Source: DASRFA01 sp035651755 (GTDB lineage: Bacteria; Desulfobacterota; Binatia; UBA12015). Taken from it: 64,000 nucleotides of DNA. This document shows positions 1 through 8,568 of the stretch, piece after piece. How positions within the stretch are numbered: the first letter of the stretch is position 1; every line of letters begins with the position of its first letter. Under the pieces are notes generated by a model. It made no database searches. It saw only the letters and a program-made list of their open reading frames with translations, and had not been told where the DNA came from. The translations under genes and the position numbers were made by a program. Location of the stretch: NCBI GenBank assembly GCA_035651755.1, contig DASRFA010000060.1:248001-312000 (forward strand). The letters run 5' to 3'.

Positions 1-218
1 ATGCGGTTCTGCGAAATCGCGTCAAGCGTCGCGTCCGGGAAGCGTTCCGGAGGCGCAGGCGCGACCTCGCAGCCGCCGGATCGTTCGTCGTGATCGCGCG
101 CGACGGCGCCCCGACGCTCGGCGCCGGCGCCGTCGAAGCGGAGCTCGACCCGGTCTTCGCGCGCTTCCGCACAGCGGCGTCCCGCGATCCGAGCGTCGCG
201 GCTCGCCGTTCCGAGTAG
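1..218 (+). CDS. rnpA: Ribonuclease P protein component, 5'-truncated by window edge
   Basis: Frame 3 reads open from the window start to a TAG at 216-218, leaving about 71 C-terminal residues. The first visible residues, AVLRNRVKRRVREAFRRRRR, carry the RNR-motif (RNxxKRxxRE) that binds RNase P RNA, followed by the usual basic helix and a strand resembling 'FVVIARDGAP'. The protein partners the catalytic RNA in maturing tRNA 5' ends. Two bases separate it from yidD, the conserved rpmH-rnpA-yidD-yidC order. The start and the N-terminal half lie outside the window, and rpmH is expected just upstream. Confidence 0.9.
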   Translation, partial: AVLRNRVKRRVREAFRRRRRDLAAAGSFVVIARDGAPTLGAGAVEAELDPVFARFRTAASRDPSVAARRSE

Positions 219-220
219 CG

Positions 221-475
221 ATGAGCCGAGCGATCGCCGCAGCGCTGCGCGGGGCCATCCGCGCCTACCAGCTGCTCGTGTCGCCCGTGCTCGGGCCGCA
301 CTGTCGCTTCGCTCCGAGCTGCTCGGAGTACGCCCGCGAGGCGATCGCCCGGCACGGCGCCGCGCGCGGCTCGTGGCTCGCGGTCCGCCGCCTGACCCGC
401 TGCCATCCGTTCCACCCGGGCGGTCACGATCCCGTTCCGGCATCCGGCGGCACGCTCGTGCGGAGAACGGCCTGA
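221..475 (+). CDS. yidD: Membrane protein insertion efficiency factor YidD
   Basis: An 84-residue protein matching YidD: an amphipathic N-terminal helix (AYQLLVSPVLGPHCRFAPSC), the Cys-rich CRFAPSCSEYA signature and the TRCHPFHPGGHDPVP block. YidD lies at the inner face of the cytoplasmic membrane and assists YidC/Sec insertion. It starts 2 bp after rnpA, and its TGA (473-475) overlaps the ATG of yidC (475-477), so translation is probably coupled. Length is normal for the family. Confidence 0.93.
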   Translation: MSRAIAAALRGAIRAYQLLVSPVLGPHCRFAPSCSEYAREAIARHGAARGSWLAVRRLTRCHPFHPGGHDPVPASGGTLVRRTA

Positions 476-2136
476 TGGATCGGCGGACGCTCCTCTTCAT
501 CGGGATCGCGATCACGATCATCGTCGCGTACCAGGAGCTCGTCCTGAAGCGGTTCATGCCGTCTCAGCCGACCGATTCGGCGAGCCGGTCGGTCTCCGAG
601 CCGGGCGAGACACAGCCGTCGCCCGACGCCGGCAGCGCGAAGCCGCCGGCTCCGGCGCCCGAGCCGGAGGCGCGGACCGCCGAGCCCGGCGCCCGCATCG
701 AGGGCCGACGGATCCGCGTCGAGACGGACCTCTACGCTGCGACCGTCAACACGGCGGGCGGCCGGATCGAGAGCTTCACGCTCAAGAAGTTCCGCTCCCT
801 GAAGGATCCCAACAGCCCTCCCCTCGACCTGATCTCACCGGGCGGCGACGCCGAGCTGCCGCTCGGGCTCGAGCTGCGAGGCGAGCGCGTCTGGTCCGAC
901 GCCCGCTCCCTCTACGAGACGACCGCGTCGGACGTGGTCGTGAGCGGGACCGACCGGGCGACGATCGAGCTCCGCACGTCTCTCGGCGGCCAGCCGATCG
1001 TGAAGCGACTCACGTTCCAGGGCAACCAGTACCCGATCGAGCTCCGCGTGGAGACGCCGGCGGCCGGCGCGCTCGCGCGCGAGCTCACGAGCCCGGGGCC
1101 GGACGGACAGCCGGCAGGCGTCGCGCTCGTGTGGAGCAAGTCGGTCCAGCGCCACGCGGACGCGGGCGGCGTCTACGAAGGGGCAGCCGCGCTCGTCGAC
1201 ACGAAGCTCGTCCAGATCCCGATCTCGAAGCTCGAGAAGCCCGACAACTTGACCGGCGACATCCGCTGGGCCGGGTTTCAGGATCATTACTTCCTCTCCG
1301 CGGTCGCGCCCGACCACGCGACGCTGGTCGCGCTTCGCCCGCACGGCGACACGATCGAGAGCAAGATCGTCACGCCTCGTCAAGGCCAAAGTCCTCTGGC
1401 CATCGACTACACGCTCTTCCTCGGGCCGAAGGAGAGCTCGGTCCTCGAAGCCGCCGATCACGGCCTCGATCGGAGCCTCAATCTCGGCTGGTTCGGTCCG
1501 ATCTCGCTGTTCCTGCTGTGGGTGCTGAACCTGTCGCACCGCGTGACCGGCAACTACGGCGTCGACATCATCCTCCTCACGATCCTCGTCAAGATCGCTT
1601 TCTGGCCCCTCACGCAGAAGAGCTTCCAGTCGATGCGCGAGATGCAGAAGCTCCAGCCCGAGATGGCGAAGCTGCGGGAGAAGTACAAGGACGACCCGAA
1701 GCAGATGAACGCCGAGGTGATGGAGCTCTACAAGCGCCACAAGGTGAACCCGCTCGGCGGGTGCCTGCCGATGGTGCTCCAGATGCCGGTCTTCTTCGGG
1801 CTCTACCAGGCGCTCTCGAGCACGATCCAGCTGCGGCACGCGCCCTTCCTCGGCTGGATCACCGACCTGTCGACTCCCGAGCGCCTGCCGATCCTCGGCT
1901 ACGGAGTGCCGATCCTGACGATCCTCCTCGGCGTTTCGATGTTCCTGCAGCAGCGCATGGCGCCGCCCGCGGGTGACCCCGCGCAGCAGAAGGTGATGAT
2001 GTTCATGCCGCTCATCTTCACCTATATGTTCATCGGGTTCCCCGCCGGCTTGACGCTCTACTGGCTCACCAACAACCTCCTCACGATCGCGCAGCAGTAC
2101 TTCATCATTCGGCGCGTAGCGCCTTCGACGGCGTAG
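475..2136 (+). CDS. yidC: Membrane protein insertase YidC (Oxa1 family)
   Basis: 553 residues from the ATG at 475. An N-terminal membrane anchor (about 5-22) is followed by a Pro/Ala-rich linker, a large periplasmic beta-sandwich (about 80-320) and the conserved Oxa1 core with five membrane helices. Core landmarks are NYGVDIILLTILVKIAFWPL, the basic coiled hairpin MREMQKLQPEMAKLREKYKD, and NPLGGCLPMVLQMPVFFGLY. It inserts and folds inner-membrane proteins alone or with SecYEG; the ATP synthase c subunit is a classic client. Length and architecture are those of the Gram-negative type. The start overlaps the yidD stop. Confidence 0.95.
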   Translation: MDRRTLLFIGIAITIIVAYQELVLKRFMPSQPTDSASRSVSEPGETQPSPDAGSAKPPAPAPEPEARTAEPGARIEGRRIRVETDLYAATVNTAGGRIESFTLKKFRSLKDPNSPPLDLISPGGDAELPLGLELRGERVWSDARSLYETTASDVVVSGTDRATIELRTSLGGQPIVKRLTFQGNQYPIELRVETPAAGALARELTSPGPDGQPAGVALVWSKSVQRHADAGGVYEGAAALVDTKLVQIPISKLEKPDNLTGDIRWAGFQDHYFLSAVAPDHATLVALRPHGDTIESKIVTPRQGQSPLAIDYTLFLGPKESSVLEAADHGLDRSLNLGWFGPISLFLLWVLNLSHRVTGNYGVDIILLTILVKIAFWPLTQKSFQSMREMQKLQPEMAKLREKYKDDPKQMNAEVMELYKRHKVNPLGGCLPMVLQMPVFFGLYQALSSTIQLRHAPFLGWITDLSTPERLPILGYGVPILTILLGVSMFLQQRMAPPAGDPAQQKVMMFMPLIFTYMFIGFPAGLTLYWLTNNLLTIAQQYFIIRRVAPSTA

Positions 2137-2188
2137 CGGTCGGCGGCACGACGGACGGCGCCGCTGGCATGGTCGTCTCGCGAACAAT

Positions 2189-2203
2189 GTTTTATTATAA
2201 AAC
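2189..2203. promoter_or_regulatory. AT-rich palindrome between yidC and mnmE
   Basis: The 157-bp gap before mnmE contains GTTTTATTATAAAAC, two 7-bp complementary arms around one T, an all A/T core unlike the GC-rich surroundings. It sits about 90 bp upstream of the mnmE start. It could be an operator, the -10 part of an mnmE promoter or a melting site. No clear -35 or T-tract goes with it, so the function is open. Confidence 0.4.
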
Positions 2204-2293
2204 GCTCGCAGCGTCTCCTCCGGGAGCGACCGCGCGGCGTAAAGCGAATCGTTGGCGCGCGCGGTCGGCGGGCGGATCTGGTATGGCGCGTGG

Positions 2294-3721
2294 GTGCCTG
2301 CCTACGTCGAGGACACGATTGCGGCCGTAGCGACCGCACCGGGAGTCGGCGCAATCGCGGTGCTCCGGGTGAGTGGACGCGAGGCGCGCACGATCGCGTC
2401 GCGGGTGGTGCGGGGTCGGCGCGGGTCGAAGCTCGATCTCAAGGAATCCCACCGCGCCCGCGTGGCGGACCTGGTCGATCCGATCACCGGCGAGACCGTC
2501 GACGAGGTTCTCGTCCTGCCGATGCTCGCGCCCCGCAGCTACACGGGCGAGGACACCGTCGAGATCCACTGCCACGGCGGAAGCCAGGTTCCGCGGCTCG
2601 CCTTACGTGCGATCCTGCACGCGGGTGCCCGGGCCGCCCGCGCCGGCGAGTTCACCGAGCGTGCCTTCCTCAACGGCCGCCTCGACCTCTGCCAGGCGGA
2701 AGCCGTCGCCGACCTGATCGGCGCAGCGAACGAGACCGCCGCTGCGGTCGCCCGGAGCCAGCTCGGCGGGCTGCTATCGACCGAGGTGTCCGGACTCCGC
2801 GAGGCGGTGCTCGACGCGCGGGCGCTGTGCGAAGCACACCTCGACTTTCCCGAGGACGACCTGCCGCCCGCGGCGCTCGCCGACCTCCGATCCGCCGTCG
2901 CCGATGCCCGCCTCCGTACGGCGTCTCTCGCGAGCACGTACGACCGCGGTCGCCTCCTTCGGGACGGAATCCGCACCGTGCTCGTCGGAAAGCCGAACGT
3001 CGGCAAGTCGTCGCTTCTGAACGCGCTCCTCGGACGCGAGCGGGCCCTCGTGAGCGAGGAGCCCGGGACGACGCGCGACTTCCTCGAGGAGCCGGCGGCG
3101 ATCGGGGACGTCGCCGTCCTCCTCTGCGACACGGCAGGCATGCGGCCCGCGAGCGATCGGGTGGAGACGGCGGGAATCGACCGAACCCGCGAGCTCGTCA
3201 ATGCCGCAGATCTGGTCATGGTCGTGCTCGACGGCTCGCGGCCGCTCGACGAGCTGGATGCGCAGGTCCTTTCGGAAACCGAGGCGAGCACAGCCCGCAT
3301 CCTCCTGCGGAACAAGAGCGACCTCCCGCCGGCATGGGAAGCATCCGATGGCGCTGGAGTACGGCGCCGGGTGAACGGTGGGGACGTTGCCGTGTCGCCT
3401 CCGATCATCGACGTGTCGGCGCTCGCCGGCACCGGCATCCCGGTCCTCTGCGAGGCGATCCGGGACGCGGTCGCGCGCGGCGGTCTTGAGGGTCCCCGCG
3501 AGCGACCGGTGGTGACGCACGAGCGTCAGCACGCGGCGCTCGGAGAGGCGATCGGCTTCCTAGCCGGCGCCGAGGACCTGCTGACCGGGCCGGAGGCCGA
3601 GCTCGAGATCGTCGCGCTTCACCTCCAGCACGCGTCATCCGCATTGGAGGCGCTCCTCGGCCTCGCGAGCGACGAGGAGATCCTCGACCGGATCTTCCGG
3701 CGCTTCTGCATCGGCAAGTAG
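2294..3721 (+). CDS. mnmE: tRNA uridine-5-carboxymethylaminomethyl modification GTPase MnmE
   Basis: 475 residues. The order is an N-terminal tetrahydrofolate-binding domain (DTIAAVATAPGVGAIAVLRV), a helical domain, and an inserted Ras-like G domain with G1 GKPNVGKSS, a GTTRD switch and DTAG, then the C-terminal FCIGK motif whose Cys is conserved. With MnmG it makes the cmnm5 group on U34 of several tRNAs. GTG at 2294 (VPAYVEDTIA) is preferred because it puts the conserved N terminus at the normal place; a TTG at 2252 would add 14 unconserved residues. It is immediately upstream of its partner mnmG. Confidence 0.94.
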   Translation: MPAYVEDTIAAVATAPGVGAIAVLRVSGREARTIASRVVRGRRGSKLDLKESHRARVADLVDPITGETVDEVLVLPMLAPRSYTGEDTVEIHCHGGSQVPRLALRAILHAGARAARAGEFTERAFLNGRLDLCQAEAVADLIGAANETAAAVARSQLGGLLSTEVSGLREAVLDARALCEAHLDFPEDDLPPAALADLRSAVADARLRTASLASTYDRGRLLRDGIRTVLVGKPNVGKSSLLNALLGRERALVSEEPGTTRDFLEEPAAIGDVAVLLCDTAGMRPASDRVETAGIDRTRELVNAADLVMVVLDGSRPLDELDAQVLSETEASTARILLRNKSDLPPAWEASDGAGVRRRVNGGDVAVSPPIIDVSALAGTGIPVLCEAIRDAVARGGLEGPRERPVVTHERQHAALGEAIGFLAGAEDLLTGPEAELEIVALHLQHASSALEALLGLASDEEILDRIFRRFCIGK

Positions 3722-3726
3722 CGCGG

Positions 3727-5613
3727 ATGTTTCACGTGAAACACGGGGTGATCGTCGTGGGGGCAGGGCACGCGGGGATCGAGGCGGCGATCGCAGCCGC
3801 GCGATTGTGCGGCGGCGCCCTTCTCCTGACTCAGAATCTCGATCACGTCGGCCAGATGTCCTGTAATCCCGCGATCGGTGGCGTCGGCAAAGGCCACCTC
3901 GTGAAGGAGATCGACGCGCTCGGCGGGGAGATGGCTCACGCGATCGATTCGACCGGGATCCAGTTCCGGACGCTCAACACGCGGAAGGGGCCGGCGGTTC
4001 GAGCGACTCGCGCGCAGGCGGACAAGGCTGCCTATCGGCGCTTCATGAAAGCCCTCGTGGAGCGCGAACCGGGCTTGACGGTCCGCCAGGCGTCGGTCGA
4101 GCGCCTCATCGTCGAGGGCGACCGGGTGGTCGGCGTGGAGACATCCCTCGGTGAGGCGTTTCGCGCCGAGGCCGTGATCCTCACGACCGGAACGTTTCTC
4201 CGCGGCCTGATGCACGTCGGCGAGCGTCGACAGTCGGGTGGCCGGGCCGGAGACGCGGCTTCCGAGGGACTGAGCCCCCAGCTGGAGGCTCTGGGGTTCC
4301 GCGTGGGCCGCCTGAAGACCGGCACCTGCCCGCGGCTCGACGCTCGGACGATCGACTTCGAGCGTCTCGAAGTCCAACCCGGCGATGATCCGCCCACCCC
4401 CTTCTCGTATCGCACCGACCGGATCGAGCAGCCCCAGGTTCCCTGCCACATCGCGTACACGACCGCCGAGACCCATGCCCTGATTGCAAGCAACCTCGAG
4501 CGATCCGCGATGTTCGCGGGCCACATCCGGAGCCGGGGTCCCCGCTACTGCCCATCCATCGAGGACAAGATCGTCCGCTTCGCAGACAAGCCGCGTCACC
4601 AGATCTTCCTGGAGCCCGAGGGCCTCGACACGGTCGAGGTCTATCCGAATGGCCTCTCGACGTCCTTGCCGCTCGACGTCCAGCTCGCGATGGTCCGGTC
4701 CATCGCCGGGCTCGAGCGCGCCGACATCATGCGGCCGGGCTACGCGATCGAGTACGACTTCGTCGATCCCCTCGAGCTCGACCCGAGCTTGGCGACGAAG
4801 CGCCTCCGCGGCCTCTACCTCGCCGGCCAGATCAACGGCACGACCGGCTACGAGGAAGCCGCGGCACAGGGGCTCGTGGCCGGGATCAATGCGGCCCGTG
4901 CCGTCCAAGGCCAGCGTCCGATCGTGCTCGGGCGCTCGGAGGCCTACATCGGGGTCCTGATCGACGACCTCGTGACGAAGGGCATCGGCGGCGAGCCCTA
5001 TCGGATGTTCACGTCGCGCGCGGAGCACCGACTGCTGCTCCGCGAGGACAACGCGGACCGCCGCCTTTTCGCGGTCGCGCGCGAGGTCGGGCTCCTGAGC
5101 GCAGCCGATGCCGGACGGGCGGAAGCGCGCTCGCGCTCCTACGACGCCGCGCTCGGAGCGCTGCGCGAGCTCCGGGTTCACCCGACGGACGAAACGAACC
5201 GGATCCTCGCCGAGCGCGGCTTGCCCGCGCTCCGGCAGGCGGCGACCGGGGCCGAGCTCGCGCGGCGGCCGCACGTCGGATGGGACCTGCTCGAGCAGCT
5301 CGGCTTCGCGGCTCCCGCCGACGACCGGGTGCGCACCTCTCTGCTGCTCGACCTCAAGTACGACGGCTACATCGCCCAGCAGAACGAGCTCGCCGCGCGC
5401 GCGGCGCGTTTCGAGAACGAGCCTCTCCCGCTGGGGGAGGACTTCCTCGCGATTCCCGGGCTGTCGACGGAGGTGCGGGAGCGTCTGGCCGCGGTTCGGC
5501 CGCGAACGCTCGGGCAGGCATCACGCATCCCGGGCGTGACGCCGGCCGCGCTGTCCCTGATCGGGATCCATCTCCGGCGCATGCGCCGGGCTGCAGAACG
5601 GCCGGCTCCTTGA
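3727..5613 (+). CDS. mnmG: tRNA uridine-5-carboxymethylaminomethyl modification enzyme MnmG (GidA)
   Basis: 628 residues, normal for the long MnmG type. The FAD-binding Rossmann motif VVGAGHAGIEAAIAAARL is at about 10-27, followed by the MSCNPAIGGVGKGHLVKEID block, the GxYP-like substrate region CPSIEDKIVRF, the TGYEEAAAQG loop and the C-terminal helical domain that contacts MnmE. It supplies the flavin half of the MnmE-MnmG tRNA U34 complex. The start lies 5 bp after mnmE and is embedded in parS site 1, so the first six codons are fixed by the centromere; conserved flavoprotein sequence begins only at residue 7. Confidence 0.95.
   Translation: MFHVKHGVIVVGAGHAGIEAAIAAARLCGGALLLTQNLDHVGQMSCNPAIGGVGKGHLVKEIDALGGEMAHAIDSTGIQFRTLNTRKGPAVRATRAQADKAAYRRFMKALVEREPGLTVRQASVERLIVEGDRVVGVETSLGEAFRAEAVILTTGTFLRGLMHVGERRQSGGRAGDAASEGLSPQLEALGFRVGRLKTGTCPRLDARTIDFERLEVQPGDDPPTPFSYRTDRIEQPQVPCHIAYTTAETHALIASNLERSAMFAGHIRSRGPRYCPSIEDKIVRFADKPRHQIFLEPEGLDTVEVYPNGLSTSLPLDVQLAMVRSIAGLERADIMRPGYAIEYDFVDPLELDPSLATKRLRGLYLAGQINGTTGYEEAAAQGLVAGINAARAVQGQRPIVLGRSEAYIGVLIDDLVTKGIGGEPYRMFTSRAEHRLLLREDNADRRLFAVAREVGLLSAADAGRAEARSRSYDAALGALRELRVHPTDETNRILAERGLPALRQAATGAELARRPHVGWDLLEQLGFAAPADDRVRTSLLLDLKYDGYIAQQNELAARAARFENEPLPLGEDFLAIPGLSTEVRERLAAVRPRTLGQASRIPGVTPAALSLIGIHLRRMRRAAERPAP
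3728..3743. promoter_or_regulatory. parS centromere site 1
   Basis: A perfect 16-bp match to the bacterial parS consensus TGTTTCACGTGAAACA. It overlaps the mnmG start codon (ATG 3727-3729), so the centromere is translated as the first residues MFHVKH of MnmG. ParB loads here as a CTP-dependent clamp, and parA-parB lie 3 kb downstream. The match is exact over all 16 positions. Confidence 0.95.
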
Positions 5614-5639
5614 CGCGGGCCACGCGCACCTCGAAGCGG

Positions 5640-6428
5640 ATGCGCGTGGGAAGGTCGCCGGATCGGAGCCACGCCGAGCCGGTGCCGGACGCGACCGACC
5701 ACGGCGTTGCGCGCGGGAAGGCACCTCCAGGCGCCCAAACCGAGCGCGCCGCCGATCTCGAACGAGAAGACGCCGCGCTTCTCGCCGACGGCGCTCGCGC
5801 GCTCGGCATCTCGCTCGACGAGAGTGCCATCCGGACCACGCTGTCGTACGTCCGCGAGCTCCGGACGTGGGCTCGGCGCGTCGATCTGATCTCGACGCGG
5901 GACCTGGACGATGTGATCGCTCGCCACGTCGTCGATTCGCTCGCCGCCGCGCCTCCGCTCCGCGCGCTGGGCGCGGGGCTTTCGATCGCCGACCTCGGGA
6001 GCGGCGCCGGGCTCCCCGGGATACCGCTCGCGATCGCGCTCCGACCCGATCGGATGTTGCTCGTCGAATCACGCCGGCGGCGGGCGCACTTCCTCTCCGC
6101 GGTCGCGCGCGCACTTCCCGACGTTCCGCTCGTCGTTCGGAACGAGCGCATCGAAGTCCTGCCGTCGACGCTGGATCACACCTTCGACGGCGTCGTGACG
6201 CGCGCCGCGTTCGCTCGCGAAGCGTTCCTCAACGTTGCCGCGCGCCTTCTGCGAAGCGGCGGACTGGCGATCGCCTTCCTCGGTCCCCGGCAGGTGCGCT
6301 CGTCCGGAGACGCGGGCGTCACACCGCTCGGCTTCACGCGTGTCCAGTCGATCGCGTATCGCCTTCCTGGGCGCCGCCACGAGCTCCACCTCGCGGTATG
6401 GCAGCACGGCGAGCGCTGTTTCACGTGA
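5640..6428 (+). CDS. rsmG: 16S rRNA (guanine527-N7)-methyltransferase RsmG (GidB)
   Basis: Up to 262 residues from the ATG at 5640. The SAM-binding motif is IADLGSGAGLPGIPLAIALR, followed by LLVESRRRRAHFLSAVAR, the expected RsmG pair of motifs. It methylates G527 in the 530 loop of 16S rRNA. The first 50 or so residues are Arg/Ala-rich and unconserved, so translation may start later, for example at the in-frame GTG 5682. It follows mnmG, the usual gidA-gidB pairing. The stop codon (6426-6428) lies inside the second parS site. Confidence 0.9.
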   Translation: MRVGRSPDRSHAEPVPDATDHGVARGKAPPGAQTERAADLEREDAALLADGARALGISLDESAIRTTLSYVRELRTWARRVDLISTRDLDDVIARHVVDSLAAAPPLRALGAGLSIADLGSGAGLPGIPLAIALRPDRMLLVESRRRRAHFLSAVARALPDVPLVVRNERIEVLPSTLDHTFDGVVTRAAFAREAFLNVAARLLRSGGLAIAFLGPRQVRSSGDAGVTPLGFTRVQSIAYRLPGRRHELHLAVWQHGERCFT

Positions 6429-6432
6429 AACA
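6417..6432. promoter_or_regulatory. parS centromere site 2
   Basis: A second perfect TGTTTCACGTGAAACA, overlapping the last codons and TGA of rsmG and lying 110 bp upstream of parA. The two parS sites are 2.69 kb apart and bracket mnmG-rsmG. ParB bound here could also spread into the parA promoter region and adjust parAB expression. Confidence 0.95.
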
Positions 6433-6541
6433 ACTCGACCGCTTGAACGCACTCACCTCCGATTTGCCGGCTTCCTTCGATCCTTGGCGACCCGCACATT
6501 CCCCCGCGTAGAGAAATCTGGTACGCAGCCGCGCACCTCGC

Positions 6542-7309
6542 ATGGGACGCGTCATCGCCATCGTCAACCAGAAGGGTGGAGTCGGCAAAACGACGACGGC
6601 GGTGAACCTGAGTGCCGCCCTCGCGATCAGGGGCAGCTCGGTCCTGCTCGTCGACGTCGATCCGCAGGCGAGCGCGACGAGCGGCGTCGGCATTCGCCTG
6701 TCGCTCGGCGAGCCGTCGACGTATGAGGTGCTTCTCGGACAGACCTCCGCGGAAGAGGCCGTTCGGAAAACGATGCTTCCGACGCTCCAGGTTCTTCCGG
6801 CGAGTCGCGATCTCGTCGGAGCGGAGATCGAGCTCGTGGGGCTCGAACGCCGCGAGCAGCGTCTGAAGGAGGCTCTCGCCGCCCTCCGGTGGCGCTACGA
6901 CTACGTCGTGATCGACTGCCCGCCGTCACTCGGCCTGGTGACGCTTAACGCGCTCACCGCGAGCGACTCGCTTTTGATCCCGCTTCAGTGCGAGTACTAC
7001 GCGCTGGAGGGCCTCACCGCGCTGCTCGAGACCGTCGGGCTCGTCCGCGAGAGCCTGAACCCGGACCTGGCGATCGAAGGCCTCCTCCTGACCATGTTCG
7101 ACGGCCGGAACATCCTCTGCCGCCAGGTCGCCGAGGACGTGCGTACGCACTTTCCGGACAAGGTCTTCGGAACGATCGTGCCGAGAAATGTCCGCTTGAG
7201 CGAGAGTCCGAGCCACGGCTTGCCCGCACTTCTCTACGACCCGTCGTCACGCGGCGCGGTTGCGTACACGGAGCTCGCCCGCGAAGTCCACTCGCAGATC
7301 AGCAGTTGA
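6542..7309 (+). CDS. parA: Chromosome-partitioning ATPase ParA (Soj)
   Basis: 255 residues, the short chromosomal ParA type without an N-terminal HTH. The deviant Walker A KGGVGKTTTAVN (signature Lys11, Lys16) is at about 11-22, Walker A' LLVDVDPQASAT follows, and Walker B is YVVIDCPPSLG. It binds nucleoid DNA as an ATP dimer and pulls ParB-parS complexes apart. It precedes parB by 29 bp. The start is the first ATG, giving the canonical MGRVIAIVNQKGG opening; no strong ribosome-binding site is seen. Confidence 0.95.
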   Translation: MGRVIAIVNQKGGVGKTTTAVNLSAALAIRGSSVLLVDVDPQASATSGVGIRLSLGEPSTYEVLLGQTSAEEAVRKTMLPTLQVLPASRDLVGAEIELVGLERREQRLKEALAALRWRYDYVVIDCPPSLGLVTLNALTASDSLLIPLQCEYYALEGLTALLETVGLVRESLNPDLAIEGLLLTMFDGRNILCRQVAEDVRTHFPDKVFGTIVPRNVRLSESPSHGLPALLYDPSSRGAVAYTELAREVHSQISS

Positions 7310-7338
7310 ATCAAACGTAGTTCTATCGGAGGTGGGGC

Positions 7339-8286
7339 ATGCGGCAGGCGCTGGGAAAGGGAATCGGAGCCCTGATCCCGACGGCGCGCGAGCGTTCGCG
7401 GGTTGGAGAAACACCCGGGCCGGCGGCGGTCGCCGACTCGACCGCGGTCGTGGCGGAAGCGACGCCACGCGGCCACCTCGTGCGCGAGATCCCGGCGGAA
7501 GCGATCGCCGTGAACCCGCGGCAGCCGCGCGGCACGTTCGACGAATCGGCCCTCGCGGATCTCGCGCGCTCGATTGCGGCGCACGGCGTCCTCCAGCCGA
7601 TCCTCGTGCGACCCACGTCGGAAGGTCGCTTCGAGCTGGTCGCGGGCGAGCGACGGCTGCGAGCGTCTCGCCAGGTCGGGCTCGCGACCGTCCCCGCGCT
7701 CGTCAAGTCGGTGGGCGAGGAGGACAGTCTCGTGCTCGCCGTGGTCGAGAACATCCAACGCGCGGACCTCTCGCCGCTCGAGGAGGCGCGCGCCTATCGC
7801 GGGCTGATCGACGACTTCGCGCTCACGCAGGACGAGGTCGCGAACCGGGTCGGGAAGAGCCGGCCGGCGATCGCGAACGCGCTTCGCTTGCTCTCGCTCC
7901 CCGAGGACATCCAGTCGGAGATCACCGCCGGGCGAATCACCGCCGGTCACGCTCGCGCGCTGCTGGCGCTCGAGAGCGACCGCGCGCGGCATGCGCTGGC
8001 GCACGAGATCGTGCAGCGGAAGCTGTCCGTACGCGACGCGGAGGCGGCCGCGCAGAGAGCCCGTACGTCGCCCAGCGATCCCGCGACGACGTCCTCGGAT
8101 CCCGACGTGCGGCGCCTCGCGTCCGACCTCAGCCGGGCGCTCGGGACCAAGGTGACGATCCAGACCGGCAAGGGCGGCGCCGGCCGCATCGAGATCGCAT
8201 TCTATTCCAATGACGATCTGGCGCGCGTCTGCGATTTGCTCGCGCGCAGCGGGCGACCGACCGCGGCGGCCGCGACACGCGGGTGA
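7339..8286 (+). CDS. parB: Chromosome-partitioning protein ParB (Spo0J)
   Basis: 315 residues starting behind a GGAGGTGGGG ribosome site. The N-terminal LGKGIGALIP stretch is the ParA-activating peptide. The CTPase fold follows with motif C1 (GERRLRAS) and motif C2 (ENIQRADLSPLEEA), then the HTH that reads parS (VANRVGKSRPAIANALRLL) and a C-terminal dimerisation domain rich in basic residues. It loads at parS, slides as a clamp and forms the partition complex. Two perfect parS sites lie 0.9 and 3.6 kb upstream. Confidence 0.95.
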   Translation: MRQALGKGIGALIPTARERSRVGETPGPAAVADSTAVVAEATPRGHLVREIPAEAIAVNPRQPRGTFDESALADLARSIAAHGVLQPILVRPTSEGRFELVAGERRLRASRQVGLATVPALVKSVGEEDSLVLAVVENIQRADLSPLEEARAYRGLIDDFALTQDEVANRVGKSRPAIANALRLLSLPEDIQSEITAGRITAGHARALLALESDRARHALAHEIVQRKLSVRDAEAAAQRARTSPSDPATTSSDPDVRRLASDLSRALGTKVTIQTGKGGAGRIEIAFYSNDDLARVCDLLARSGRPTAAAATRG

Positions 8287-8568
8287 GGGGTACCCGAGCG
8301 CGCCCTTGACCTGAGCGCGATCGCGCTCGCGCTGCTGAACGGCCGCCAGCGGCTCGAGCGCGATACGCGGCCGCGCAGGCGAGCCGCCTGCCCGCGCGAC
8401 GCTCGACCGCCTCCCACCGATCCTCGCCGCGAACGTTCGTCCACCTAATAGACCGCACCTCATTTTGACAACCCAACTCAACGGTGGTAGCGAGGCGCGT
8501 TTGGGCGCGTCGCGCCGATCCGCGCACGCTGCGCGGTCGGCAGAGCGCCCTCGGCTGGGACGCCTCTG
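8287..8568. other. Intergenic region parB-bactofilin with possible promoter
   Basis: 282 bp with no convincing gene. The second half is less GC-rich and holds TTGACA at 8465-8470; 17 bp later comes TAGCGA, a weak -10 for a promoter toward the bactofilin and ATP synthase genes. The first 150 bp are GC-rich and unremarkable. Confidence 0.3.

Noticed and set aside
835..2187. 450-residue frame antisense to yidC
   Set aside because: GC-rich sequence leaves antisense frames open; composition is Arg/Glu/Leu-rich without domains.
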